The position numbers and the translations under genes were made by a program. Of a stretch of 64,000 nucleotides of DNA, positions 52,293 through 62,300 are shown in pieces. The stretch is taken from the NCBI RefSeq assembly GCF_040643635.1, contig NZ_JBEYUS010000002.1:62001-126000 (forward strand), in the 5' to 3' direction. The notes beneath the pieces were generated by a model. It did not search any database. It was not told the DNA's origin and saw only the letters and a list, made by a program, of their open reading frames with translations. The first letter of the stretch is position 1; every line of letters starts with the position of its first letter. The stretch comes from Saccharopolyspora_C sp040643635. GTDB lineage: Bacteria > Actinomycetota > Actinomycetes > Mycobacteriales > Pseudonocardiaceae.

Positions 52293-53450
52293 GTGATCCT
52301 CGGCGTGAACGGTCCTCGACCCGGGCGTCCTGCGCCTGCGCGCCGGTCGGTCCCGTCGGTGCGGCGGGGCGGCGCGCTGACCGCGGTGCTGGTGCTGTTC
52401 GGACTCGCCACCGGAGCCGCGGAGGTGGCCGCGGCGCAGGAGCTCCCCGCTGCGGTGCAGCGCTGCCGGGTCACCGACCCGGGCCTGACCGAGCTGTCCG
52501 GGCTGGCCTCGGACGGGCGCTACTGGTACGCGGTCGACGACGGTGGGAGCTCGCTGCGGGTCGCGCTGCTGGACCGGGAAACCTGCGAGGTCAGGGCGGA
52601 GTGGACTTCACCGACCGATCCCTACGACGTCGAAGACCTGGCGCTGGCCCCGGACGGTGCGGTGTGGTTGGCCGACACCGGGGACAACCGGCGGGCGCGT
52701 TCGACCGTGGCCCTGCACCGGCTGACGGCGGACGGTGATTCGCAGTTGTACCGGCTGACGTACCCGGACCGCCCGCACGACGCCGAGGCGATCCTGCTGG
52801 ACCGGAACGGCACGCCGCACGTGGTCACCAAGGAGCCGTTCGGCATGGCCTTCGTGTATCGACCGGCCGCACCCCTCGTCGCCGACGGGACCGTGCCGTG
52901 GGAACGGGTCGGGGAGCTCGCGTTGCCCACCACCGACTCGCCGGACGGCCCGATCAAGGGCATCGGCACCCGGCTGGTGACGGGTGGCTCGGTGAGCGGG
53001 GACGGGACGTTGATCGCGCTCCGCACCTACACCGAGGTCTACCTGTTCCACGCTCCGGACGGCGACGTTCCAGCCGCGCTGCGACGACCGCCGGTGGCGT
53101 TGCGGCTGCCGCCGGAGCCGCAGGGCGAGGCGATCGCCTGGGAACCGGACGGGTCCCTGGTGATCAGTTCGGAAGGTCTCCAGCCGGTGCAGGTGCTGCC
53201 CGGTGCCGCGGCCTTGCTCGACACCGGAGCCGGACCGGAGTCCACCGAGGCGCCGGTGCCGGGGACCGATCAGCCGGGGACCGATGAGTCGGAGGACCTG
53301 GCACCGCCCGCGGGCGATCCGTCCGCTCCCGGATCCGACGAGGAGACCGGAGTGGACGGGACCTTGCTCTCCACCGGTCCCGCGCTCGTCGTCGCCGGTG
53401 GCCTCGCCGCCCTGCTGTTGTACTTCCTCGTCCGGATGCGCCGTCGCTGA
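52293..53450 (+). CDS. Secreted, membrane-anchored beta-propeller-like protein
   Basis: 385 residues, GTG start; a second GTG at 52305 is possible. Arg-rich N-terminus and signal segment 'ALTAVLVLFGLATGAAEVAAA'. The body has propeller-like blades: 'LSGLASDGRYWYAVDDGGSSLRVALLD', 'YDVEDLALAPDGAVWLADTGDNR', 'HDAEAILLDRNGTPHVVTKE' and 'QGEAIAWEPDGSLVISSEG'. A Thr/Pro/Glu-rich stalk follows, then a C-terminal anchor helix (ALVVAGGLAALLLYFLV) and RMRRR. External ligand-binding or enzymatic role unknown. Confidence 0.75.
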   Translation: MILGVNGPRPGRPAPARRSVPSVRRGGALTAVLVLFGLATGAAEVAAAQELPAAVQRCRVTDPGLTELSGLASDGRYWYAVDDGGSSLRVALLDRETCEVRAEWTSPTDPYDVEDLALAPDGAVWLADTGDNRRARSTVALHRLTADGDSQLYRLTYPDRPHDAEAILLDRNGTPHVVTKEPFGMAFVYRPAAPLVADGTVPWERVGELALPTTDSPDGPIKGIGTRLVTGGSVSGDGTLIALRTYTEVYLFHAPDGDVPAALRRPPVALRLPPEPQGEAIAWEPDGSLVISSEGLQPVQVLPGAAALLDTGAGPESTEAPVPGTDQPGTDESEDLAPPAGDPSAPGSDEETGVDGTLLSTGPALVVAGGLAALLLYFLVRMRRR

Positions 53451-53567
53451 TCGTGCCGCCGGCCGTCAGCACGCCGACCGGGCCGTCACCCGACGAGTCG
53501 CCGACCGCTGTGCTTTCGATCGCTGGGCTTTCGACCGCTGCGCCGCCGACCATCGGGCCGCGGGGGA

Positions 53568-54353
53568 TCAGAGCCGGCGCAGCACCGCGACGACCTTGCC
53601 GAGGATCGTCGCGTCGTCACCCAGGATCGGCTGGTAGGCCTCGTTGTGCGGCACCAGCCAGACGTGCTCGTCGGTGCGCTTGAAGGTCTTGACCGTGGCC
53701 TCGCCCTCGATCATCGCCGCCACCACGTCGCCGTTCTCGGCGTCCGGCTGCTGGCGGACCGCGACCCAGTCGCCGTCGGTGATCGCCAGGTCGGTCATCG
53801 AGTCGCCGACCACTTGGAGCAGGAACAGCGAGCCCTCGCCGACGATCTCCTTCGGCAGCGGGAAGACGTCCTCGACCGATTCCTCGGCCAGGATCGGGCC
53901 ACCGGCCGCGATCCGGCCCACGACCGGGACGTAGGCGGGCTTGGGACGCCCGGCGAGCTCGGACTGCTCGGAGTCGGCCACCAGCACGCCGACCGTGCGC
54001 GGCCGGTGCGGATCGCGCCGCAGGAAGCCCTTCCGCTCCAGCACCCGCAGCTGGTAGGCGACCGAGGAAGTGGACGTCAGGCCCACCGCGTCGCCGATCT
54101 CCCGCACGCTCGGCGGGTACCCGTGGTCGCGCATCCAGCTGCGGATCGACTCGAGCACCTTGAGCTGCCGGTCGCTGAGCTCGTCGGTGGCGGGCTGCTC
54201 GGGGACCGCGGGCGCACTCGCCGGCTCCGCCGCGATACCGCTCTTGATGTCGGTCACGATCGCCTCTGCGCCGCGAGAACCGTTCGCCGATCCGGCGCCG
54301 TCGGACGTGCCGCCGAGTTCGCCGTTGATCGATTCGGTCGTGTTGCTGACCAC
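53568..54353 (-). CDS. lexA: LexA repressor
   Basis: 261 residues from GTG 54353, with AGGAGG at 5-nt spacing. Represses the SOS regulon and cleaves itself when RecA filaments form. An unusual disordered extension of about 58 residues precedes the winged helix 'SDRQLKVLESIRSWMRDHGYPPSVREIGDAVGLTSTSSVAYQLRVLERKGFL'. Cleavage site Ala150-Gly151 (RIAAGGP), nucleophile Ser185 (GDSM), Lys222 (ATVKTF). Two SOS boxes lie in the divergent region with the LysM gene, indicating autoregulation. Confidence 0.97.
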   Translation of the reverse strand: MVSNTTESINGELGGTSDGAGSANGSRGAEAIVTDIKSGIAAEPASAPAVPEQPATDELSDRQLKVLESIRSWMRDHGYPPSVREIGDAVGLTSTSSVAYQLRVLERKGFLRRDPHRPRTVGVLVADSEQSELAGRPKPAYVPVVGRIAAGGPILAEESVEDVFPLPKEIVGEGSLFLLQVVGDSMTDLAITDGDWVAVRQQPDAENGDVVAAMIEGEATVKTFKRTDEHVWLVPHNEAYQPILGDDATILGKVVAVLRRL

Positions 54354-54401
54354 CACTGCCTCCTGTCCTCGTGAACGGGACTGCTCGTGACTCCGATTTC
54401 C

Positions 54402-54442
54402 ACAGTAGACGGGGTGAAGTGGAAGATCAAACACCTGTTCGA
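54402..54442 (-). promoter_or_regulatory. lexA promoter with SOS box
   Basis: On the minus strand TTGATC (54430-54425) and TACTGT (54407-54402) are spaced by 17 bp. The SOS box TCAAACACCTGTTCGA (54427-54442, one mismatch) overlaps the -35, so LexA should block its own gene. Confidence 0.7.
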
Positions 54443-54506
54443 GTTAATTTGGCCGCACCTCTGGCTTTTTCCGGTGCCGCTGGTACACAATCGCACGCAG
54501 GTTCGA

Positions 54507-54522
54507 TCGAACACCTTTTCGA
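54507..54522 (+). promoter_or_regulatory. Second SOS box, towards the LysM gene
   Basis: TCGAACACCTTTTCGA has one mismatch to the consensus. The preceding bases extend it to the palindrome GTTCGATCGAAC (54501-54512). It lies about 50 bp before the LysM start. Confidence 0.6.
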
Positions 54523-54572
54523 TCATGGAACGATCAGCGGGCCGCCCCGAGGCCCTGATGCTGGAGGTGCTC

Positions 54573-55031
54573 ATGGTGGCGATGTCCGGTGCGATGTCCC
54601 CGTCGCGATCCGGCGCTGCGACGATGGAACCGTCGACGGCTCCGGCCGGTCGGCCGCGCGGGGAACGCGGTCGTCCGGTGTTCCCCGCCGAGGTGGCCGC
54701 GGCTCCGTCCGCTCCCGTCCTCGTATCCGCGCGGGCCCGGTGGTTCGGCGCGATCCGCGAGTGCGCGTGGCTGGCCGCGGTGGGTGCCTGCGCATTCGTC
54801 GGAGTCCTCCTGTTCGGCCTGCTCGCGCTCGACTCGGGCGCACGGCCGGTGCCGGATGCTACTGCGGTCGTGCGCGTCGACGACGGCGACACGCTGTGGT
54901 CGGTGGCGGCCCGGTTCGCTCCGGACAGTGACCAGGGTGCGGTCGTCGGGCGGATCGTGGAGCTCAACCGGCTCGATCCGGCGGCGCCCGCGTTAGGGCG
55001 CGCTCTCGTGGTGCCCGCGCAGCGCGGCTGA
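54573..55031 (+). CDS. LysM-domain membrane protein divergent from lexA (Rv2719c/DivS-like position)
   Basis: 152 residues from ATG 54573 (GGAGG at 5-nt spacing); ATG 54525 is an alternative that would start inside the regulatory region. Cytoplasmic Pro/Arg-rich N-terminus, one membrane helix (ECAWLAAVGACAFVGVLLFGLLAL), then an external LysM domain 'VRVDDGDTLWSVAARFAPDSDQGAVVGRIVELNRLD' that should bind peptidoglycan. In mycobacteria and corynebacteria the gene divergent from lexA encodes an SOS-induced division inhibitor (Rv2719c/ChiZ, DivS). Position, membrane topology, LysM and SOS box suggest the same role here. Confidence 0.82.
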   Translation: MVAMSGAMSPSRSGAATMEPSTAPAGRPRGERGRPVFPAEVAAAPSAPVLVSARARWFGAIRECAWLAAVGACAFVGVLLFGLLALDSGARPVPDATAVVRVDDGDTLWSVAARFAPDSDQGAVVGRIVELNRLDPAAPALGRALVVPAQRG

Positions 55032-55168
55032 CGTCCGAGCGGGCCCGCCGGCGGTTTCGCGGGGGTGGCCGGGAGGGCTTCCGCAGGTCGTCGGGTCCGG
55101 TGTCACCCGACCGGGCAGGACGGGGTGGGTCGGTTTGCTTCCCTTTCGGGGGCGGATTAGAGTCGACC

Positions 55169-55184
55169 ACAACATCTAGTAGTT
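55169..55184 (+). promoter_or_regulatory. Candidate NrdR box before nrdR
   Basis: ACAACATCTAGTAGTT is an imperfect palindrome centred on CTAG, resembling the 16-bp NrdR box. A weaker related sequence (GTGTAGTTAC) follows at 55191-55200. Tandem boxes are usual for NrdR targets. Confidence 0.45.
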
Positions 55185-55305
55185 ACGCCGGTGTAGTTAC
55201 TCCATGGGTTGCGATCGCGGAGTATTCGCGCGTCCACCTAACGTGAGTGGCACCGGTGGGCTCGATGGTGTGGATGACGATGATGCCGGGGAGGGGGTGA
55301 GTCCG

Positions 55306-55797
55306 ATGCGGTGCCCGTTTTGCCGAGGCGATGACTCGCGAGTGGTCGACTCGCGCGAGGTCGAAGAGGGCCAGGCGATCCGACGCAGGCGATCCTGCCC
55401 GTCGTGCGGTCGCCGGTTCACCACGATCGAGGAGCTCGTGCTGTCGGTGGTGAAGCGCTCCGGCGTCACCGAGCCCTTCAGCCGCGAGAAGGTGGTGCGG
55501 GGGGTGCGGCGCGCCTGCCAGGGCCGTCCCGTGCAGGAGGACGCGCTGCAGCAGCTCGCCCACCGCGTCGAGGACGCGGTCCGCTCCCGAGGTGTGTCGG
55601 AGTTGTCCAGCCACGAGGTGGGACTCGCGATCCTGGGGCCGCTGCGGGAGTTGGACGAGGTGGCGTACCTCCGGTTCGCGAGCGTCTACCGGGCGTTCTC
55701 CTCCGTGGAGGACTTCGAGGAGGAGATCGCCGACCTCCGGGCCGCAGCCGGCGCAGGCGCGGTCGCGCAGGTCGCCGAGGGGAGCACCGGTGGCTAG
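55306..55797 (+). CDS. nrdR: Transcriptional repressor NrdR
   Basis: 163 residues from ATG 55306 (GAGGGGGTGAG upstream). N-terminal zinc ribbon: 'MRCPFCRGDDSRVVDSRE' and 'RRRSCPSCGRRFTT' (four Cys). The ATP-cone domain (about 46-136) starts 'VVKRSGVTEPFSREKVVRGVRRAC' and senses ATP/dATP. Represses ribonucleotide reductase genes by binding NrdR boxes. It precedes nrdJ by 124 bp on the same strand, so an nrdR-nrdJ operon. Confidence 0.96.
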   Translation: MRCPFCRGDDSRVVDSREVEEGQAIRRRRSCPSCGRRFTTIEELVLSVVKRSGVTEPFSREKVVRGVRRACQGRPVQEDALQQLAHRVEDAVRSRGVSELSSHEVGLAILGPLRELDEVAYLRFASVYRAFSSVEDFEEEIADLRAAAGAGAVAQVAEGSTGG

Positions 55798-55921
55798 GTC
55801 GAAGCGGCGGCACGTCAGGCGCGAGCCGTCGAATGCGGGTGGGATGCACCGGCACCACTCCGGGAACACCCCGGACGGTGCCGGGAACGCACGAGCGAGC
55901 AACAGGGAAGAGGGACAGGTC

Positions 55922-58750
55922 ATGACAGAGACCGTGGGCAGCCCGGCCGGCGCCGCGGGGGAGCCGGATTCAGATGCCCGTACCGAGGGCATCCGGGTGC
56001 AGCGCGTCTACACCACCGAGGGGGTGCACCCCTACGACGAGGTGTCGTGGGAGCGCAGGGACGTGGTGATGACCAACTGGCGCGACGGTTCGGTCAACTT
56101 CGAGCAGCGCGGGGTCGAGTTCCCCGACTTCTGGTCGCTGAACGCGGTCAACATCGTGACCAGCAAGTACTTCCGGGGGGCGCAGGGCACCGCGCAGCGT
56201 GAGGGCAGCCTGCGGCAGCTGATCGACCGGGTCGTGCACACCTACGTGCGCGCCGGCGTCGAGCACGGCTACTTCGCCACCGAGGCGGACTCGGAGATCT
56301 TCGAGCACGAGCTGACCTGGATGCTGCTGCACCAGGTGTTCAGCTTCAACTCGCCGGTGTGGTTCAACGTGGGCACCAGCTCGCGCCAGCAGGTCTCCGC
56401 GTGCTTCATCCTGTCCGTGGACGACACGATGGAGTCGATCCTCGACTGGTACAAGGAAGAGGGCCTGATCTTCAAGGGCGGTTCCGGCGCGGGCCTGAAC
56501 CTGTCCCGGATCCGCTCCTCCCGCGAGCTGCTGTCCTCGGGCGGCACCGCCTCCGGTCCGGTGTCGTTCATGCGCGGTGCGGACGCGTCCGCGGGCACCA
56601 TCAAGTCCGGTGGCGCTACCCGCCGGGCCGCGAAGATGGTCATCCTCGACGTGGACCACCCGGACGTCGAGGAGTTCATCGAGACCAAGTCCAAGGAAGA
56701 AGGCAAGATCCGCGCGCTGCGCGACGCGGGCTTCGACGTCGACCTCGGTGGCGCCGACATGTCCTCGGTGCAGTACCAGAACGCGAACAACTCGGTGCGC
56801 GTCACCGACGAGTTCATGCGCGCCGTGGAGAGCGACGGGCCGTTCAACCTGCGCGCCCGCACCGACGGCTCGGTCGTGGACACCGTTCAGGCCCGCGACG
56901 TGTTCCGGAAGATGGCCAAGGCGGCGTGGGAGAGCGCCGACCCGGGCATCCAGTACGACGGCACGATCAACGACTGGCACACCGCGCCGGAGAGCGGCCG
57001 GATCTCGGCCTCCAACCCGTGCTCGGAGTACATGCACCTGGACAACTCCAGCTGCAACCTGGCCTCGTTGAACCTGATGAAGTTCCTGCGCTCGGACCTG
57101 ACCTTCGACGCGGAACTGTTCGAGAAGGCCGTCGAGCTGGTCATCACCGCGATGGACATCTCGATCAGCTTCGCGGACTTCCCGACCGAGGCGATCGGCG
57201 AGACGACCCGCAAGTACCGCCAGCTCGGCATCGGGTACGCGAACCTGGGCGCTCTGCTCATGGCCACCGGGCACGCGTACGACTCCGACGGCGGCCGTGC
57301 GCTGTCCGCGGCGATCACCTCGCTGATGACCGGTACCGCGTACAAGCGCTCCGCGGAGCTGGCCGGCGCGGTCGGCCCGTACGAGGGCTACGCCCGCAAC
57401 GCCGACGCGCACCAGCGCGTGATGCGCAAGCACGCCGCGGCCAACGACCTGGTCCGTACCTACCACCGCAACGACGTGGCCGTGCACAAGCTGGCCACCA
57501 AGGTGTGGCAGGACGGCCTGGAGATCGGTGCCCGCAACGGCTGGCGCAACGCGCAGGCTTCGCTGCTGGCCCCGACCGGCACCATCGGCCTGATGATGGA
57601 CTGCGACACCACCGGGGTCGAGCCGGACCTCGCGCTGGTGAAGTTCAAGAAGCTGGTCGGCGGCGGCTCGATGCAGATCGTCAACCAGACGGTCCCGCGC
57701 GCGCTGAAGGCGCTGGGCTACCAGGAAGAGCAGATCGAGGCGGTCGTCGAGTACATCGCCGAGCACGGCCACGTGGTGGACGCCCCTGGCCTGCGCCCCG
57801 AGCACTACGAGGTGTTCGACTGCGCGATGGGCGAGCGCTCCATCGCGCCGATGGGCCACGTGCGGATGATGGCCGCGGTGCAGCCGTTCCTGTCCGGCGC
57901 CATCTCGAAGACGGTCAACATGCCGGAGGCCGCCTCGGTCGCCGACGTGGAGGAGATCTACTTCGAGGGCTGGCGGGTCGGCCTCAAGGCGCTGGCGATC
58001 TACCGGGACAACTGCAAGGTCGGCCAGCCGTTGTCCGCGGGCAAGGGCGACAAGGCCTCCGCGGAGAAGGCCGTCGAGAAGCAGATCGAGTACCGCCCGG
58101 TCCGCAAGCGCCTGCCGAAGAAGCGCCCGAGCCAGACGGTCTCGTTCACGGTGGGCGGTGCCGAGGGCTACCTGCACGCCGGTTCGTACCCGGACGGCGG
58201 CCTCGGCGAGATCTTCGTGAAGCTGGGCAAGCAGGGTTCGACGCTGGCGGGCGTGATGGACGCCTTCTCGATGTCGATCTCGGTGGGTCTGCAGTACGGC
58301 ATCCCGCTGGAGTTCTACGTCTCGAAGTTCCAGAACCTGCGCTTCGAGCCGGCGGGCATGACCGACGACCCGGACGTGCGGATGGCGGGCAGCGTCCTCG
58401 ACTACCTGTTCCGCAGGCTGGCGCTGGACTACCTGCCCTACGAGAAGCGCGCGCAGCTGGGCATCTTCACCTCCGACGAGCGCACCGCGCAGACTGCGGA
58501 GTACGACTCGGGCTCCACCGGCGGTGGCGAGGTCGACCTGGACACCATGCGGTCCACGGTGGACTCCTCGGTCGCGGGATCGCGGGGCGAGGACGACGAG
58601 CACCGCGCGGGCAGCTCCACCGAGCTGCTGGAGCTGCGGCTGGGCAAGGCCGCCGACGCGCCGCTGTGCATGACCTGCGGCACGAAGATGCGCCCGTCCG
58701 GCTCCTGCTACCTGTGCGAGGGCTGCGGTTCCACCTCGGGTTGCAGCTGA
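55922..58750 (+). CDS. nrdJ: Adenosylcobalamin-dependent (class II) ribonucleoside-diphosphate reductase
   Basis: 942 residues from ATG 55922 (GAGGGACAGG upstream). Reduces ribonucleotides with an adenosylcobalamin-derived radical, with or without oxygen. Barrel segments 'FSFNSPVWFNVG', 'GGSGAGLNLSRIRSS' and the active-site strand 'NPCSEYMHLDNSSCNLASLNL', with 'APTGTIGLMMDCDTTGVEP' later. The C-terminal redox tail is Cys-rich, ending 'CMTCGTKMRPSGSCYLCEGCGSTSGC', and re-reduces the active site. No cobalamin riboswitch was recognised upstream; control is presumably by NrdR. Confidence 0.96.
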   Translation: MTETVGSPAGAAGEPDSDARTEGIRVQRVYTTEGVHPYDEVSWERRDVVMTNWRDGSVNFEQRGVEFPDFWSLNAVNIVTSKYFRGAQGTAQREGSLRQLIDRVVHTYVRAGVEHGYFATEADSEIFEHELTWMLLHQVFSFNSPVWFNVGTSSRQQVSACFILSVDDTMESILDWYKEEGLIFKGGSGAGLNLSRIRSSRELLSSGGTASGPVSFMRGADASAGTIKSGGATRRAAKMVILDVDHPDVEEFIETKSKEEGKIRALRDAGFDVDLGGADMSSVQYQNANNSVRVTDEFMRAVESDGPFNLRARTDGSVVDTVQARDVFRKMAKAAWESADPGIQYDGTINDWHTAPESGRISASNPCSEYMHLDNSSCNLASLNLMKFLRSDLTFDAELFEKAVELVITAMDISISFADFPTEAIGETTRKYRQLGIGYANLGALLMATGHAYDSDGGRALSAAITSLMTGTAYKRSAELAGAVGPYEGYARNADAHQRVMRKHAAANDLVRTYHRNDVAVHKLATKVWQDGLEIGARNGWRNAQASLLAPTGTIGLMMDCDTTGVEPDLALVKFKKLVGGGSMQIVNQTVPRALKALGYQEEQIEAVVEYIAEHGHVVDAPGLRPEHYEVFDCAMGERSIAPMGHVRMMAAVQPFLSGAISKTVNMPEAASVADVEEIYFEGWRVGLKALAIYRDNCKVGQPLSAGKGDKASAEKAVEKQIEYRPVRKRLPKKRPSQTVSFTVGGAEGYLHAGSYPDGGLGEIFVKLGKQGSTLAGVMDAFSMSISVGLQYGIPLEFYVSKFQNLRFEPAGMTDDPDVRMAGSVLDYLFRRLALDYLPYEKRAQLGIFTSDERTAQTAEYDSGSTGGGEVDLDTMRSTVDSSVAGSRGEDDEHRAGSSTELLELRLGKAADAPLCMTCGTKMRPSGSCYLCEGCGSTSGCS

Positions 58751-58798
58751 CCCGATGACGAGGCGCTGGCCTGCGGGTAGCGGTGCCTCGCCGACGCG

Positions 58799-58836
58799 GA
58801 GGGTGGTCCGGCACGATGCCGGGCCACCCTCTTCGC
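58799..58836 (+). terminator. Terminator of nrdJ
   Basis: GAGGGTGGTCCGGC (58799-58812) pairs with GCCGGGCCACCCTC (58818-58831) around loop ACGAT, with one G-T wobble; TTCGCATGT follows. It also faces the end of the minus-strand gene. Confidence 0.7.
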
Positions 58837-58861
58837 ATGTCGGGACCTGCCGACGGGGTGG

Positions 58862-59161
58862 TCAGTCGTGGCGGGAGAGCAGGTGTGCCGCGAGGGCGAC
58901 TCCGGCGGTCGCGGTGCCGACCGCGGGCCACGCCCCGATGTGCCGGGCAAGCGGGTGCGAACCGGCGAGCCCGGCCGCGTAGGCCCCGCCGAGCAGCAGC
59001 GCGCGCCCGGCACCGCTGCGCCGCCGGCAGCTCTCCACCGCCGCCAGGCCGCCCACTCCGGCGACCAGCCCGCTCCACGAGCGGTGCCGCTGCACCCGGG
59101 TGACGGCGAAACCGCCGATCAGGCCTGCCGAGCTGAGCAGGGCGGGCGGAACGCTGCGCAT
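58862..59161 (-). CDS. Small hydrophobic membrane protein of unknown function
   Basis: 99 residues from ATG 59161, AGGAGG 8 nt upstream. Hydrophobic segments: 'ALLSSAGLIGGFAVT', 'GLVAGVGGLAAVES', 'ALLLGGAYAAGLAGS' and 'WPAVGTATAGVALAAHLL', connected by short Arg-rich loops, so three or four short membrane helices. No motif recognised. It lies alone between the nrdJ terminator and the large secreted protein, on the opposite strand to both. Confidence 0.65.
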   Translation of the reverse strand: MRSVPPALLSSAGLIGGFAVTRVQRHRSWSGLVAGVGGLAAVESCRRRSGAGRALLLGGAYAAGLAGSHPLARHIGAWPAVGTATAGVALAAHLLSRHD

Positions 59162-59354
59162 GGCCGAATCCTCCTGCTGGTCCGGATCGTCGTGGCCGAC
59201 TCTACCGGCGGCTGCGGTGGAACCGGATCATCGCGGAACCGCATCCGGTGATCGGTGTGGGCTGTTCGAGTGTTGTTCAGCTGGGCGCTCGCCTCCGGTC
59301 GTGCCGGTGCGGTCTGCTGGTGCGCCGAGGTTCCGGGGTGATCGGGGAGGGCGC

Positions 59355-62300
59355 ATGAGGTCGCGCGGTCTGGTGCTGGGGCTGTCGGGGGCGGTGCTGG
59401 CCGGTGCGATGACCGCACCCGCCGCGAGCGCGGCGCCGTTGGGGCCACCGCCGGTGGAGGACGTTCCCGGTGCCTCCGCCGCCGAGCGCGGACCGGTCAG
59501 CGTCCGCTCGGCCACCACGAGATCGGCCGGCCCGGACGGTTTCGACACGTTCCGGGAGACGTCGGAGATCGCGCCGGGCCTGCGGTTGACCGAGTTCGAC
59601 CGGTACGAGCCGGAGGGCTGGGTGCGCGGCGACGTGCTGACCGCCGACCTGGCCGGGGCCGGGCTGCGGGCCGAATACCTGAGTCCTGGTTCGGCGTCGG
59701 CGCGGGCTCCGCTGACCGAGCAGCTCTCCGGCGCGGTCGCCGGGGTGAACGGCGACTTCTTCGACATCGACGCGTCCGGTGCCCCGCTGGGCGCCGCGAT
59801 GTCGGGCGGTGAGCTGCTGTCCGCACCGGCGGCGGGGCACAACGACGTCGCCGCGGTCGGCGGATCCGCGGGGCGCTTGATGCAGGTGTTCCTGGCCGCG
59901 GAGCTGACCCGGCCCGATGGCGGGACGACGCCGATCACCGACCTGAACTCCCCGCACGTCGCGGCGGACGGCATCGGGCTCTACACGTCGTACTGGGGAG
60001 CTGCTTCGCGGAAGTCCGCAGTGGACGGTTCGGCCCCGGTGCTGGAGGTGGAGCTCGCGGGCGACGTGGTGTCCCAGGTGCGGCCCGTTCCGGCGGAGGG
60101 ACCGGTACCGGCGGGCTCGGTGCGTCTGCTCGGAACCGGTGCCGGGGCGGCCGCGCTCGGCTCGCTGCGGCCGGGCGATCGGGTCTCGGTGCGGTACCGG
60201 CCGCGGACGGACGGCCCGGCGGACGTGGCGATCGGCGGGAACGAAGTGCTGCTGCGCGACGGGGCGGTGCAGCCCGTCGACGACACCGCGCTGCACCCGC
60301 GGACCGCGGCGGGGTTCTCCGCCGACGGGTCCCGGATGTGGCTGGTCACCATCGACGGCAGGCAGGCCGACAGTCGCGGAGCGACGGAACGGGAACTGGC
60401 CGAGCGGTTGCGGGAGCTGGGTGCGTCGGACGCGATCAACCTCGACGGGGGTGGTTCGTCGACGCTGCTGGCGCGGGAGCGCGGCGCGGCATCGGCCGAG
60501 GTGCGCAATGCGCCCTCGGACGGCGAGCTGCGCCCGGTGCCCAACGGGATCGGATTCGCGACGGCGGTGGGCAGCGGGCGGTTGCGCGGTTTCCGGGTCG
60601 AACCGTCCGAAGGGGAACGGGTGCTGTCCGGGCTGAGCCGGGCGGTGGCGGCGCACGGCCACGACGAGACCGGGGCGCCGGTTCCCGCGGAGCCGCGGTG
60701 GTCGGTGTCGCCGATCGGCGGCGGCCGGGTGACCGGGGGAGTGCTGCACGCCGGACCCCCCGGCACGACCACGGTCACCGCGAGCGCGCCCGGTGCGCGA
60801 GGCTCCGCGGACCTGGTGGTCCTCGGTCCACCCGCTTCGATCACCACCGACGTGCGGCGGGTCGAGTTGCCGGACGAGGGGGCGCGGGGGCGTTTCCAGG
60901 TGCTCGGGCAGGATGCCGAAGGCTTCCGGACCTGGGTGGAACCGGCGGACGTGCGGCTGGAGTACGACCACGACGCGGTGCGGATCGAACCGGACGGCGA
61001 CGGGTTCGCGGTGGCGGCGCTGGCACCGTCGGCGACGTCGCCGGTGACCGTCCGCGTCGGTGACCTGACCGCGCACCTCGGTGTCACCACCGGGTCGCGG
61101 CCGGAGCCGCTGGCGCCGCTGGACGGTCCGGCGGGCTGGGCGGCGTCGGTGTTCCCGCAGCAGGTGTCGGCGTCGCTGCACGAGGCACCGGGGCACGCGG
61201 GCACTCCCGGCCTGGCGTTGGACTACTCGTTGACGGGTGCCACGACGACCCGAGCCGCGTACGTCGACGCCGCCGAACCGCTCCCACTGCGGCCGGGGAC
61301 GCAGCGGCTCGGGATGTGGGTGAACGGTGATGGCCGCGGCGCGTGGCTGCGCGGTTCCGTGGTCGATTCCGCGGGCGTGGCCACGACGGTGGACTGGGCG
61401 CGGAACGTGGATTGGACGGGGTGGCGCTACGTGGAGGCGCCGCTGCCCGTGGGCACCTCCGGTTCGGTGCGGTTGCAGCGGATCTACGCGGTCGAACCGG
61501 ACGGTGCACGGCAGTACTCGGGCCGGCTGGTGTTCGACGACCTGACCGCGCTGGTCGCTCCGGACCTGCAGGTGCCGGTCGATGCGGAACCGCAGGACCG
61601 GTCGGTGGTGCGGAACGGGACGTTGCCGCCCGCGCCGGGTGCGGCGCGGATCGCGGTGGTCAGCGACGCCCAGTTCACCGCCGACGAACCGGATGGTCCG
61701 CTGGTGGCGGCGGCCCGCCGCTCGTTGCGCGAGGCGGTGGCGGCTCGGCCGGACGCGCTGGTGATCAACGGTGATCTGGTGGACCGGGGGACCGCGGCCG
61801 ATTTCGACCTGGCGCGCCGGGTGATCGAGTCGGAGGTGGGGGATCGGGTGCCCTGGTACTACGTGCCGGGCAACCACGAGGCTTCGGGACCTGGGGACCT
61901 GCGCGAGTTCGCCGCCGAGTTCGGCGCCACCCACCAGGTGGCGGACGTGGCCGGGACGAGGGCGGTGCTGCTGGACTCCTCGGCGGGTTCGTTGCTGGGC
62001 GGCGGGTTCGACCAGGTCCGGATGCTGCGGTCGGCGTTGGACGGCGCGGCCCGGGATCCGCGGGTCCGTTCGGTGTCGGTGTTCCTGCACCACCCGTTGC
62101 GCGATCCGGGTCCGACGGACGCCTCCCAGCTGGAGGACCCGAAGGAGGCCGAGCTGCTCGGCCGGTGGCTGGCCGATTTCCGGCGGGATTCGGGCAAGCC
62201 CGCGGTGCTGGTCGCCGGGCATGCCGGCACCTTCCACTCTTCCACGGTGGACGGTGTTCCGCGGCAGGTGAACGGCAACGCTGGCAAGCGGCCCGCCACG

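Noticed and set aside
55970..58603. 877-codon minus-strand open frame opposite nrdJ
   Set aside because: Composition is the reverse image of nrdJ codon bias (His/Arg/Val-rich), with no domain and no start signal.
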